DNA from: Massilia yuzhufengensis
GTDB lineage: Bacteria; Pseudomonadota; Gammaproteobacteria; Burkholderiales; Burkholderiaceae_D
Assembly: GCF_900112225.1 (NCBI RefSeq)
Contig: NZ_FOLD01000001.1
Coordinates: 310,001 to 374,000 of the forward strand
DNA length: 64,000 nucleotides
Reading direction: 5' to 3'
The notes beneath the pieces are model-generated. The model made no database searches. It was not told the DNA's origin and worked only from the letters and a program-made list of their open reading frames with translations. Position numbers and translations under genes: made by a program. This document shows, piece by piece, positions 24,802 to 33,419 of this stretch (within the stretch, counting starts at the first letter, position 1; each line of letters opens with the position of its first letter).

Positions 24802-25950
24802 ATGCGCATTCTGTTCGTCACGCTACTTCTGGGAGTCGTCTCCATCATGGCCTACTGCACCCTCGCTACCGCTACCGCTACCGCTACCGCTACCGCTACC
24901 GCTACCGCTACCGCTACCGCTACCGCTACCGCTACCGCTACCGCTACCGCTGCGCCGCACCGCGACGCTTCGCCCCATTTCCTGGACGGCAAATTCCGCA
25001 ACGCGATCAAGATGCGCGACTACAGCATCGGCGAAATGGCCAGCCTGTGGTGGAACGCCATGCTCAACAAGCCGGCCGGCACCATGCCGAAGGAGGCGAT
25101 CCCGGTGCGTGCGTTGACCCGGGCCGCCCTGCTGGCCGCGCCCGACAACACCCTGTACCGCCTCGGCCACTCGACCATGCTGGTGAAGCTGGGCGGCGCC
25201 TTCTACCTGACCGACCCGGTGTTTTCCGAGCGCGCTTCGCCAGTGCAGTGGGCCGGCCCCAAGCGCTTCCATGCGCCGCCGATCAGCATCGAGGAACTCC
25301 CGCCGATCAAGGCCGTCATCCTGTCGCACGACCATTACGACCACCTCGATTTCGCCGCCATCAAGGCGCTGGCCGCCAAGACCGAGCACTTCCTTACCCC
25401 GCTGGGCGTGGGCGACCGGCTGGTGGCGTGGGGCGTGGACGCGGCCAAGGTGCGCCAGTTCGACTGGTGGCAGGAAGCGCGTATCGATGGTGTGCGTTTC
25501 GTCGCCACGCCGGCCCAGCACTTCTCGGGCCGCACATTGGCCGACCGCGACACCACGCTGTGGGCGTCCTGGGTGATCCTGCACCAGGACCTGCGCCTGT
25601 TCTTCAGCGGCGACAGTGGCTATTTCACCGGCTTCAAGGAGATCGGCGAACGCTTCGGCCCGTTTGATGTCGCGATGGTGGAAACCGGCGCCTACGACCC
25701 GCAGTGGCCGGACGTGCACATGCAGCCGGAAGAAACCCTGCAGGCCTTCCTCGACCTGAAGGGCAAGTGGCTGCTGCCGGTCCACAACGGCACCTTCGAC
25801 CTGGCCCTGCACCGCTGGCAGGACCCGCTTGAGCGCATCTCTGCCTTGGCGGCGGCAAAAGGCGCGCTGCTGACGACGCCGGAAATGGGCGAGCCGCTGC
25901 GGCTCGCACAGCCGCATGCCGGCGCGCCGTGGTGGCGTGGCCTGGAGTGA
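24802..25950 (+). CDS. MBL-fold metallo-hydrolase (NAPE-PLD/UlaG-like) with N-terminal (Ala-Thr)14 repeat
   Basis: A 382-residue protein. Residues 1-18 are hydrophobic and followed by Cys19 (MAYC is a poor lipobox), so it is probably membrane-anchored. Residues 22-49 are 14 perfect Ala-Thr pairs encoded by a GCTACC tandem repeat. Residues ~115-380 are the metallo-beta-lactamase fold with the metal motif HDHYDH (176-181), later ligands in FSGDSG and a C-terminal PVHNGTFDLALH typical of NAPE-PLD/RomA-like hydrolases. Substrate unknown; phospholipid or lactone hydrolysis are possibilities. Likely controlled by the divergent TetR regulator. Confidence 0.85.
   Translation: MRILFVTLLLGVVSIMAYCTLATATATATATATATATATATATATATATAAPHRDASPHFLDGKFRNAIKMRDYSIGEMASLWWNAMLNKPAGTMPKEAIPVRALTRAALLAAPDNTLYRLGHSTMLVKLGGAFYLTDPVFSERASPVQWAGPKRFHAPPISIEELPPIKAVILSHDHYDHLDFAAIKALAAKTEHFLTPLGVGDRLVAWGVDAAKVRQFDWWQEARIDGVRFVATPAQHFSGRTLADRDTTLWASWVILHQDLRLFFSGDSGYFTGFKEIGERFGPFDVAMVETGAYDPQWPDVHMQPEETLQAFLDLKGKWLLPVHNGTFDLALHRWQDPLERISALAAAKGALLTTPEMGEPLRLAQPHAGAPWWRGLE
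24865..24948 (+). repeat. Hexanucleotide tandem repeat (GCTACC)14
   Basis: Fourteen perfect head-to-tail copies, followed by GCTGCG. The unit length is a multiple of three, so copy changes keep the hydrolase frame and only alter the length of the Ala-Thr linker. No interruptions are seen, which suggests recent slippage. Confidence 0.97.
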
Positions 25951-25959
25951 GTCCGCAAT

Positions 25960-25992
25960 AAAAAATGCCCGCGATGAAGCGGGCATTTTTTT
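25960..25992. terminator. Bidirectional terminator between metallo-hydrolase and sugar permease genes
   Basis: ATGCCCGC (25965-25972) and GCGGGCAT (25979-25986) form an 8-bp stem with a 6-base loop, flanked by six A upstream and seven T downstream (25986-25992). It works for the plus-strand hydrolase and for the minus-strand glucoside operon that ends at 26010. Confidence 0.9.
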
Positions 25993-26009
25993 ACCAAACG
26001 GTCAGGAAA

Positions 26010-27335
26010 TCAGGCCGTGGCGACCGGCTGCTTGTGCAGGTTCACATACTTCACGCCGTAGTACAGGATGAACAGGTAGCACACGGCAGGCACCAGGAAG
26101 GATGGCTGCAGGCCGATGGTGTCGGCAAACATGCCCTGGATGAAGGGCACCACGGCGCCGCCCACGATCGCCATGCACAGGATGCCCGAACCTTGGCCGG
26201 TGAACTTGCCCAGGCCGTGCAGCGCGAGGCTGAAGATGGTCGGGAACATGATCGAATTGCACAGGCCGACCGCGATGATCGCCCACATCGCCAGCTGGCC
26301 TTCGCTGAAGGTCGCCAGCAGCACCAGCAGGATCGAACCGAGGGCATTGAAGGCCAGGGTCTTGCCCGGGCTGATGTAGCGCATCACGGCGAAGCCGATG
26401 AAACGGCCCACCAGCGCGCCGCCCCAGTACAGGCTGACGTACTGCGCCGCGTCCGCGTGGCTCAGGCCAGCGATATTGCCCTCGCCGAGGAAGTTGATCA
26501 GGAAGCTGCCGATGCTCACCTCGGCGCCCACATACAGGAAGATCGCGACTGCGCCCAGCACCAGGTGGCGATAGGCCATCGCGCCGCCCTTGCCGTCGAG
26601 GGCCGGCTTGCCGTCGTCGGCGTGGTCGAGCTTCGGCAGCTTGGCCACCGCGAACAGCACCGCCAGGATCGCCAGCGCCGCCGCCAGGGCCAGGTAAGGG
26701 CCCTGCACCGCGGCCGCTTCCTGCGCCTTGTGCGCGGCCTGCTCGGCGGCCGACATGGCCGCCAGCTGGTCCGCGCCCACCGCTGCCGCGGACAGGATCA
26801 GCAAGCCGCCCAGCGCCGGCGCCACCGTGGTGCCGAGCGAATTGAAGGCCTGGGTGAGGGTGAGGCGGCTGGACGCCGTCGGCGCCGGCCCGAGCACGGT
26901 CACGTAGGGGTTGGCCGCCACCTGCAGGATGGTGATGCCGCTGGCCAGCACGAAGAAGGCGAACAGGAACAGGCCGTAACCGCCTTTCGAGGCCGGGTAG
27001 AACAGCGCGCAGCCGGCGGCCGCGATCATGAGGCCCGTCACGGCGCCGTTCTGGTAGCCGATCTTCTTGATCAGCATCCCGGCCGGCAGCGACACGATGA
27101 AATAGGCGCCGAAGAAGCAGAACTGCACCAGCATCGCCTGCAGGTAGGTGAGGGTGTAGATCGACTTCAGGTGCGGGATCAGCACGTCGTTGAGCGACGT
27201 GAGCAGGCCCCACATGAAGAACAGGATGGTGACGATGACGAGCGCACTGGTGTGCTGGGTATGCTCGCCCGGCGTAGCCTGCGCCGCCGAAGGCGACGCG
27301 GCGGCTGCCGTGGGTTTCGGTGCTGTGTTCTGCAT
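26010..27335 (-). CDS. FucP/GluP-type MFS sugar:H+ symporter
   Basis: A 441-residue membrane protein with about 12 spans. Family features include [19 protein letters not shown] at the first span and [20 protein letters not shown] after the second. It probably imports glucose or a related monosaccharide. Last gene of the GH1-GH3-glk-permease group on the minus strand, 15 bases after glk and before a strong terminator. Which hexose it carries is inferred from glucokinase next door. Confidence 0.88.
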   Translation of the reverse strand: MQNTAPKPTAAAASPSAAQATPGEHTQHTSALVIVTILFFMWGLLTSLNDVLIPHLKSIYTLTYLQAMLVQFCFFGAYFIVSLPAGMLIKKIGYQNGAVTGLMIAAAGCALFYPASKGGYGLFLFAFFVLASGITILQVAANPYVTVLGPAPTASSRLTLTQAFNSLGTTVAPALGGLLILSAAAVGADQLAAMSAAEQAAHKAQEAAAVQGPYLALAAALAILAVLFAVAKLPKLDHADDGKPALDGKGGAMAYRHLVLGAVAIFLYVGAEVSIGSFLINFLGEGNIAGLSHADAAQYVSLYWGGALVGRFIGFAVMRYISPGKTLAFNALGSILLVLLATFSEGQLAMWAIIAVGLCNSIMFPTIFSLALHGLGKFTGQGSGILCMAIVGGAVVPFIQGMFADTIGLQPSFLVPAVCYLFILYYGVKYVNLHKQPVATA

Positions 27336-27350
27336 GGGGTCTCCGTATTG

Positions 27351-28316
27351 TTAATGCAGTGCTGCGACATGATCCGACAGCATGGCGGATACGCCACGCA
27401 GCGCCGGGTATTGCTCGGTGATCAGGTAAGTCGGGATGCGCGCGAGGTAGGGGCCCAGGCGTCCCTTGTCCTCGAAGCGTTCGCGGAAGGCCGATCCGGT
27501 GAACAGCTTGCCCAGGCGCGGCGCGATGCCGCCCCCGATATACATGCCGCCGGTCGCGCCCAGCGTGAGCGCGACGTTGCCGGCCACGCTGCCAAGGATA
27601 GCGCAGAATGCTTCGACGGTGCGAAGGCAGTCGGCCGAGCTCCCGGCCAGCGCCGCGCCGGTGATGGCCGGCGCCTCGAGGCGCTTGCCGGTACGGGCCC
27701 AATGGATCAGCTCCAGCCCCATGCCCGACAGCAGGCGCTCGGCCGACACGTGGCCGTACTCGCCCCACAAGGCTTCCAGGATCGCCACTTCTTCCTTGCT
27801 GGACGGGGCGAAGCTCACGTGGCCCCCTTCGCCCGCCAGCGCGATCCAGCGCCCGCCGGCCGGGATCACACCCGAGACGCCCAGGCCGGTGCCGGGCCCG
27901 ATCAGGCCGATGGGGCGGTTGGGCAGTTCGATGCCGCCGCCGATCCGCTCGCGGCCATCGAGCCCCAGGTGGGGCAGCGACATCGCCAGCGCGGCGAAAT
28001 CGTTCACTACCAGCAGCGTCGCCAATCCCTGCTGCACCCGCAACTCCTCGATCGAAAAGCTCCAGTGGTGGTTGGTCATGCTGACCCGGTCTTCCTCCAC
28101 CGGGTTGGCGATCGCGATCGCCGCGTGGCGCAGGCCCTGCACCGCGCAGCCGCGCGCGGCCGCCTGGCCAAGGTAGGCCTGCATCGCCGCGCCCAGGGTC
28201 GGGTAATCGGCGCAGGCCAGCACGTCGATATCGGCCAGGCCGGCGCTCGCCGACTCCAGTGCGAAGCGGGCATTGGTGCCGCCGATGTCGGCCAGCAGCC
28301 GCAGTTCCTGGCTCAT
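27351..28316 (-). CDS. glk: Glucokinase
   Basis: A 321-residue bacterial glucokinase of the Glk family: phosphate-binding LLADIGGTNARFAL (7-20), catalytic Asp in VVNDFAALA, GPGTGLGVSG, and the glucose-binding GEGGHVSFAPS. It phosphorylates glucose to glucose-6-phosphate. The start overlaps the stop of the GH3 gene by four bases (ATGA), so glucose released by the beta-glucosidases is linked to its kinase by translation. Confidence 0.93.
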   Translation of the reverse strand: MSQELRLLADIGGTNARFALESASAGLADIDVLACADYPTLGAAMQAYLGQAAARGCAVQGLRHAAIAIANPVEEDRVSMTNHHWSFSIEELRVQQGLATLLVVNDFAALAMSLPHLGLDGRERIGGGIELPNRPIGLIGPGTGLGVSGVIPAGGRWIALAGEGGHVSFAPSSKEEVAILEALWGEYGHVSAERLLSGMGLELIHWARTGKRLEAPAITGAALAGSSADCLRTVEAFCAILGSVAGNVALTLGATGGMYIGGGIAPRLGKLFTGSAFRERFEDKGRLGPYLARIPTYLITEQYPALRGVSAMLSDHVAALH

Positions 28317-30802
28317 CGCAGGTCCTCGCAGCGCACGGCGTCCGGTTCCACGGCGGCGCCGCCGGCGATCTCGATGCTGGTGAAGGCGGCGGCAAAGGCG
28401 GCGTCGCTAGTGATCTGGAATGGTGCATCGACCTTCGCCAGGTCAGTGCCCCTGGCCTGGAAGCAGGCGAGCGGGATCTTGACGGTCTGCTTGCCCTTGC
28501 CGGCCAGGCGCTGGAACAGCGCGGTGGCGTCGAGCGTGCCGGCGCCCATGCCCATGCTGACCTTGCCGGCCGGTGCGCCGGTGACGATGGTGTCGAAGCG
28601 CAGCGCCGCGTTGGTGCTGGCCGCCGCCGGCAGCACCATCGGACGCGCGCCGCGCGCCTCCAGCGTGGCCGGACCGGTCCAGGTCACCAGCTTGGCGTCC
28701 TGCTGGGTATTGACCTGCGAAGTCTGCACGGTGACGCCTGGCAGGGTAAAGGTTGAGTTGAGGTCGGCGCCCAGCACCATGTGTTGCGATCCGGCACGGA
28801 TATGCAGCGGGAAGCTGGCGCGGTCGGCCTGGCTGAACACCGGGAAGGTATTGCTCACACCGCAGCCGCCGGACGGGTAGGCGGCGTCCAGCTTGCCGAC
28901 TGTCGAGCGGGTGGCCGTCTTCAGGCCGTAACCCCAGGCGAACAGCGGCGCGTAGTCCTTGTCGCCGACATTCAGGTCGGTCTGGCAGGCGGACTTCGGC
29001 CACGAGAAGGGCAGCTTGCCGCTGAATGCATGGCGCTTGGCACCGGCCACCAGCAGGTCCGACACGCCCTTGCCCTCGGTGCCCGGCAGCCAGGCGGCCA
29101 CGAAGACGTCCGACAGGTTGAGCAGGTCGTTGACGAACAGCGGGCGGCCCGAGACGAATACGGTGACCACCGGCTTGCCCTTGCCGGCCACCGCCTGCAG
29201 GACCGCCAGGTCTTCCGGATAGCGCCCGCTGTGGCGCAGGGTTCCGTTGGGGCCGATGTCGCCGTCGCCTTCCGCATACGGGCGCTCGCCGATGACCGCG
29301 ATCACCGCATCGAAGGCCGCCACGTCCACGCCTTGCCCATCGACGCTGAACGTCACCTTGTCCGTGCCCGCCGCGTCGCGAATGCCGGCCAGGATCGTGT
29401 CGCCGTTCGGGAAGTCGGCATTGGTGTTGGCCGTGCCCTGCCAGGTGATCGACCAGCCGCCGCTCTGGTTCGACATGTCGTCCGCGCTTTTCCCCACCAC
29501 GAGGATCTTCTTGCCGCGGGCGATCGGCAGCACCGGGTTGTCGTTCTTGAGCAGTACCAGCGATTCGCGCACCGCGCGGCGCGCCAGTTCGCGCGGCTTC
29601 ATCGCCGCGTCCTTGCCTGCGTAGGCGTTCTGGGCCGGACTCTTGTCGAACAGGCCGGCGCGCAGCTTGACGCGGATGATGCGGCTGACCGCATCGTCGA
29701 TGCGCGCCATCGGGATCTCGCCCGCTTCCACCTGCTTGATGGTGTTGGCGATGAAGGCCTTCCAGTCGTCCGGCACCATGATCATGTCGTTGCCGGCATT
29801 GATCGCCGCCGCGCAGCTGTCGTTGCGGCAGCCCGGCACTTCGCCGTGGCCGTTCCAGTCGGTGACGACGAAACCGTCGAAGCCCATCTTGCCCTTGAGG
29901 GTGTCGGTGAGCATGCTGCGGCTGCCGTGCATCTTGCCGTAGTTGGTGCCGCCGGCGACGTCGTTCCACGAGTTGAACGAGGACATGACGGTCTGGGCCC
30001 CGGCCTGCAGGGCAGGGTAGTAGCCGGCCCCGTGGATGTTGATCATCTGGGCCTTGCTCGACTTGTTGACGCCACGGTCCTTGCCGTGTTCGGTGCCGCC
30101 GTCGCCGATGAAGTGCTTGGCGGTGGCGATGGTGTTGGCGTCATCCTTGAGCTTGCCCTGCATGCCGCGCACATAGGCGCCGGCATAGCTTTTCACCACG
30201 TCCGGATTCTCGGAATAGCTTTCATAGGTGCGCCCCCAGCGGTCGTCGCGCACCACGGCCAGGGTCGGCCCGAACACCCAGGCGATGCCGCTGGCGCGGG
30301 TGGCTTTCGCGGTGGCTGCGCCGATTTCCTCGAGCAGCTTCGGGTTGCGCGCCGCGCCCAGGCCGATATTGTGCGGGAAGAGGGTCGCGCCAAAGACGTT
30401 GTTGTGGCCATGCACCGCATCGGTTCCCCACACCACCGGCACTTTGACCGCCATGTCGGTGGCCATCGAGGCTTCGTGGTAGCGCTGGGCCAGCGCCAGC
30501 CATTCGGCCGCATTCGCATGCTTGTTCCCGTTCGGCCAGCTGCCGCCGCCATTGAGCACCGAGCCGAGGTAGTAGCGTTTCACGTCCTCCGGCGACGCGC
30601 TCTTGATCTCGGGCTGGGTCATCTGGCCGACCTTCTGCGCCAGCGTCATCTTGCCGACGATGTCGCGCACGCGCTGCTCGAGCGCCGCGTCCTTGCCGAT
30701 GGCGCTGTGGACGCGCGGCCAGTCTGTCATCGGCGCCGCACTGGCGGGAAGGGCGGCGGCGAGGGCAAGCGCCAGTACTGGATTGCGGAGCATGGGTGTC
30801 AT
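28313..30802 (-). CDS. GH3 exo-1,3/1,4-beta-glucosidase (ExoP-like), secreted
   Basis: An 829-residue protein with a signal peptide (ALALAAALPASA). The (beta/alpha)8 domain carries KHFIGDGGTEHGKDRG (229-244) and nucleophile Asp315 in GFVVTDWNG. The second domain carries GERPYAEGDGD, which supplies the acid/base Glu. The last ~170 residues form an extra beta-rich domain like that of ExoP-type glucan exohydrolases. It would act on cello- or laminari-oligosaccharides in the periplasm. ATGs at 30802 and 30793 are both possible starts. Confidence 0.92.
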   Translation of the reverse strand: MTPMLRNPVLALALAAALPASAAPMTDWPRVHSAIGKDAALEQRVRDIVGKMTLAQKVGQMTQPEIKSASPEDVKRYYLGSVLNGGGSWPNGNKHANAAEWLALAQRYHEASMATDMAVKVPVVWGTDAVHGHNNVFGATLFPHNIGLGAARNPKLLEEIGAATAKATRASGIAWVFGPTLAVVRDDRWGRTYESYSENPDVVKSYAGAYVRGMQGKLKDDANTIATAKHFIGDGGTEHGKDRGVNKSSKAQMINIHGAGYYPALQAGAQTVMSSFNSWNDVAGGTNYGKMHGSRSMLTDTLKGKMGFDGFVVTDWNGHGEVPGCRNDSCAAAINAGNDMIMVPDDWKAFIANTIKQVEAGEIPMARIDDAVSRIIRVKLRAGLFDKSPAQNAYAGKDAAMKPRELARRAVRESLVLLKNDNPVLPIARGKKILVVGKSADDMSNQSGGWSITWQGTANTNADFPNGDTILAGIRDAAGTDKVTFSVDGQGVDVAAFDAVIAVIGERPYAEGDGDIGPNGTLRHSGRYPEDLAVLQAVAGKGKPVVTVFVSGRPLFVNDLLNLSDVFVAAWLPGTEGKGVSDLLVAGAKRHAFSGKLPFSWPKSACQTDLNVGDKDYAPLFAWGYGLKTATRSTVGKLDAAYPSGGCGVSNTFPVFSQADRASFPLHIRAGSQHMVLGADLNSTFTLPGVTVQTSQVNTQQDAKLVTWTGPATLEARGARPMVLPAAASTNAALRFDTIVTGAPAGKVSMGMGAGTLDATALFQRLAGKGKQTVKIPLACFQARGTDLAKVDAPFQITSDAAFAAAFTSIEIAGGAAVEPDAVRCEDLR

Positions 30803-30824
30803 GGCTGTCTTTCTAAGTAGGATC

Positions 30825-32192
30825 TCATTCGCCGTGCAGGAAGGAGCGGTACCACTTGCCGCTGCTTTTCAGGCGCCGTTCCTGGGTCGCGTAATCGATG
30901 TGGGTGAGCCCGAAGCGCTTCAGGTAGCCTTCCGCCCATTCGAAATTGTCGAGCAGGCTCCAGGCGAAGTAGCCCTTCACCGGCGCGCCGTCCCGGATCG
31001 CGCACTTGAGCGAGGCCAGGTGGCTCACCAGGTATTGGCGCCGCTCGACGTCGTCGATCTCGCCATCCGCGCCCACCTGGTCCGGATAGCAGGAACCGTT
31101 CTCGGTGATGTACATCGGGCCCGGGTGGTAGTCGTCCTCGATGCGCGCCAGGAGTTCGGCCAGTCCCGCGGGCGCGACTTCCCATCCCATGTAGGTGGTC
31201 GCGGCGCCTTCGGCCGGCGGCAGCACGCGCGCCGACAGGGGCGCGTGCGCCGGGTCGTGCTCGATGGTCTCGGGGAAGTAGTAGTTCACGCCAAGGAAAT
31301 CGGTCGGCACCGCGATGGCGTCCAGGTCGCCCGGCAGCACGATTGGCGCGGCGTCGCCGATGGCCTCGAGCGTCGCCTGCGGGTAGCCGCGCCCATACAG
31401 CGGATCGAGGAACCAGCGGTAGCGCAGGCCGTCATGGCGCGCGGCGGCGGCGATGTCTTCCGGCTTGCCGCTGGCCGCGCGCACCGGGTGCAGGCTCAGG
31501 GCGATGCCGACCTGCGCATCCGGCACGTTGGCGCGGATCAGCGGCACCGCCTTGCCGTGCGAGAGCAGCACGTGGTGGGCCACCTGCAGCGCGGTCTTGA
31601 AGTCGGTGTTGCCGGGCGCATGCCAGCCTTCGAAGTTGCCGATGATAGCGGTGCACCAGGGCTCGTTGTGCGTGATCCAGTGCTGCACGCGGTCGCCCAG
31701 GCGGCGCGTCATCGCATCCACGAAGGCCAGGTAGGCGTCGACGGTGGCGCGGTTATTCCAGCCGCCGGTGTCTTGCAGGTATTGCGGCAGGTCCCAGTGG
31801 TAGAGCGTGGCCCAGGGCTGCAGGCCGCGTTCCAGCATGCCGTCCACCAGGCGCGAATAGAAATCCAGCCCCTTTTCGTTCGGCTTGCCGCCGACCTCGG
31901 AAAAGATGCGCGGCCAGGCGATCGAGAAGCGGTAGGCGTTCAGGCCCATGTCGCGGCCGATGTCGAAGTCTTCCGGCCAGCGGTGGTAGTGGTCGCAGGC
32001 GACCGCGCCGCTGGAACCGTCCTTCACCTTGCCCGGGGTGGCGGCGAAACGGTCCCAGATCGACTCGACCCGGCCGTCTTCGGAAGCGGCGCCTTCGATC
32101 TGGTACGAGGAGGTGGCACAGCCCCACAAAAAGTCGGGGGCAAAATCGCCGCGCGATGGTGCGCCCGGCTCGGGAATGTCAGCTTTTTTCAT
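30825..32192 (-). CDS. GH1 beta-glucosidase
   Basis: A 455-residue cytoplasmic enzyme with no signal peptide. Acid/base Glu177 is in THNEPW and nucleophile Glu364 in YITENGS; the N-terminal FLWGCATSSYQIEGA is the family signature. It hydrolyses short beta-glucosides to glucose. First gene of the operon GH1-GH3-glk-permease; its promoter contains a LacI-type operator. Confidence 0.94.
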   Translation of the reverse strand: MKKADIPEPGAPSRGDFAPDFLWGCATSSYQIEGAASEDGRVESIWDRFAATPGKVKDGSSGAVACDHYHRWPEDFDIGRDMGLNAYRFSIAWPRIFSEVGGKPNEKGLDFYSRLVDGMLERGLQPWATLYHWDLPQYLQDTGGWNNRATVDAYLAFVDAMTRRLGDRVQHWITHNEPWCTAIIGNFEGWHAPGNTDFKTALQVAHHVLLSHGKAVPLIRANVPDAQVGIALSLHPVRAASGKPEDIAAAARHDGLRYRWFLDPLYGRGYPQATLEAIGDAAPIVLPGDLDAIAVPTDFLGVNYYFPETIEHDPAHAPLSARVLPPAEGAATTYMGWEVAPAGLAELLARIEDDYHPGPMYITENGSCYPDQVGADGEIDDVERRQYLVSHLASLKCAIRDGAPVKGYFAWSLLDNFEWAEGYLKRFGLTHIDYATQERRLKSSGKWYRSFLHGE

Positions 32193-32232
32193 GGTCTGGT
32201 CTTATGTGGATGCGCGCGTGTCGATATACGCA

Positions 32233-32261
32233 AGAATATTTGGAAAGCTTTCCATTTGCAA
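32233..32261 (-). promoter_or_regulatory. Candidate promoter of the GH1-GH3-glk-permease operon
   Basis: Minus strand: TTGCAA (32261-32256), a 17-base spacer and TATTCT (32238-32233), each 4 of 6 to consensus. The palindrome at 32241-32254 fills the spacer, so a bound regulator would exclude polymerase. Confidence 0.55.
32241..32254. promoter_or_regulatory. LacI-type operator upstream of GH1
   Basis: TGGAAAGCTTTCCA is a 14-bp perfect palindrome. It shares the TGGAAA/TTTCCA arms of the site at 15997 but has a GC rather than CG centre. It lies inside the spacer of the predicted promoter. Confidence 0.65.
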
Positions 32262-32302
32262 TCTAAAAAAAAGGCGGACGAGGCCGCACAGGGCGCCGTC
32301 CT

Positions 32303-33331
32303 TCATTTTTTCGCCTTGCGGGTGGGTGCGACCCGCGCCAGCGAGGCGCGCAGGGTCACGCTGACCGGGAAGGTGCGCGAGACCGGGCGCTGCAGGTCGT
32401 AGCAGCGGTTGAGCAGGGCGTTGAGGCCATTGAGCGTCATTTCGCGCCACGGCATATGCACCGAGGTCAGGCGCGGGGCGGCAAACGCCGCGCTGGGCGT
32501 GTCGTCGTAGCCGATCACGGACAAGTCGCGCGGCACGCTGATGCCGGCTTCCTGGAAATAGGACAGGGCGCCCACCGCCATCTCGTCGTTGGCGCAGAAC
32601 AGCGCGGTGCAGCTGCGGCCCGAATCGATCAGCTCCTTGGCCGCGGCCCAGCCGCCGGCCGGCGAAAAATCGCTCTCGGCCACCCACAGCTTGGCGGTAT
32701 CGATGCCTTCGCCTTCCAGTTCGTCCATGAAGCCCTTGATGCGGGCCACGTTGTCGGCCAGCGCCGCCGGGCCCGAGAGCACGGCGATGTCGCGGTGCTT
32801 GTAGTCGAGCAGGGTGCGCGCCGCCATGCGCCCGCCCAGCACGTGGTCGACTGTGAAGCACTGGTCGGGAATGCCGGTGAATTCGTGGTTCAGCGCGACC
32901 AATTGGCGCTGCTTGCCGCCGAGGGTGGCGAGGTCGTCGTCGGTGAGGGCGCTGGTCATCATGATCAGGCCGTCGCAACCGCGCTCGATCAGGAACTCGA
33001 TGCCTTCCATCGCCTGGCGCCGCGCGTCGCCCAGGCCGACGCCGAAGGCCACCACCATGTGCAGGCCGGCGGCGCGCAGCTCGGTGTCGATGATCTGCAG
33101 GATCGGGGTATAGAAGGTGCCGCTCAGGACAGGGATGTAGACGCCGATCATCCGGCTGGTGCCGGACAGCAGGGCGCGCGCCGCGTGCGAAGGGCGGAAT
33201 CCCAGCTCGTCGATCGCCTTGCGCACCCGCTCCAGGGTGGCAGGCGACACCGATCCCTTGCCGCTGACGACACGGGAAGCGGTGCCGAGGCCAACCCCGG
33301 CGAGGCGCGCTACGTCCTTGATGGTTGCCAC
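32303..33331 (-). CDS. LacI family transcriptional regulator of the glucan locus
   Basis: A 342-residue repressor. The N-terminal HTH (TIKDVARLAGVGLGTASRVVSGKG) is followed by a periplasmic-binding-protein-like ligand domain (GVYIPVLSGTFYTPILQ ... DLSVIGYDDTPSAAF). The GTG at 33331 is chosen because AAGGA lies seven bases before it and the HTH starts immediately; an ATG at 33385 would add 18 residues. Position between the GH1 operon and the ABC transporter, plus four similar palindromes nearby, make it the likely local regulator. The inducer is probably a beta-glucoside. Confidence 0.92.
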   Translation of the reverse strand: MATIKDVARLAGVGLGTASRVVSGKGSVSPATLERVRKAIDELGFRPSHAARALLSGTSRMIGVYIPVLSGTFYTPILQIIDTELRAAGLHMVVAFGVGLGDARRQAMEGIEFLIERGCDGLIMMTSALTDDDLATLGGKQRQLVALNHEFTGIPDQCFTVDHVLGGRMAARTLLDYKHRDIAVLSGPAALADNVARIKGFMDELEGEGIDTAKLWVAESDFSPAGGWAAAKELIDSGRSCTALFCANDEMAVGALSYFQEAGISVPRDLSVIGYDDTPSAAFAAPRLTSVHMPWREMTLNGLNALLNRCYDLQRPVSRTFPVSVTLRASLARVAPTRKAKK

Positions 33332-33419
33332 TGGAGATCCTTCATTCTTGAGCGGTTTTTCAAAAAACACTGAAGCATACTGCATTAAACTGACACTGGC
33401 ACCTGTCTTTGCAGGGCCT

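Noticed and set aside
24865..24948. Possible CRISPR-like or regulatory direct repeat array
   Set aside because: The units are 6 bp with no spacers and lie inside a coding frame, so this is a microsatellite.
24771..25667. Frame with an Arg-Tyr repeat through the hexanucleotide tract
   Set aside because: It is the alternative frame of the (GCTACC) repeat; only the frame with Ala-Thr leads into the metallo-hydrolase domain and has a hydrophobic N-terminus.
25965..28880. 971-residue open frame on the plus strand
   Set aside because: It runs opposite the permease, glk and GH3 genes, which all have clear motifs. It is a shadow frame with Arg/His/Gln-rich sequence.
28781..30820. 679-residue open frame on the plus strand
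   Set aside because: Antisense to the GH3 gene; no recognisable domain.
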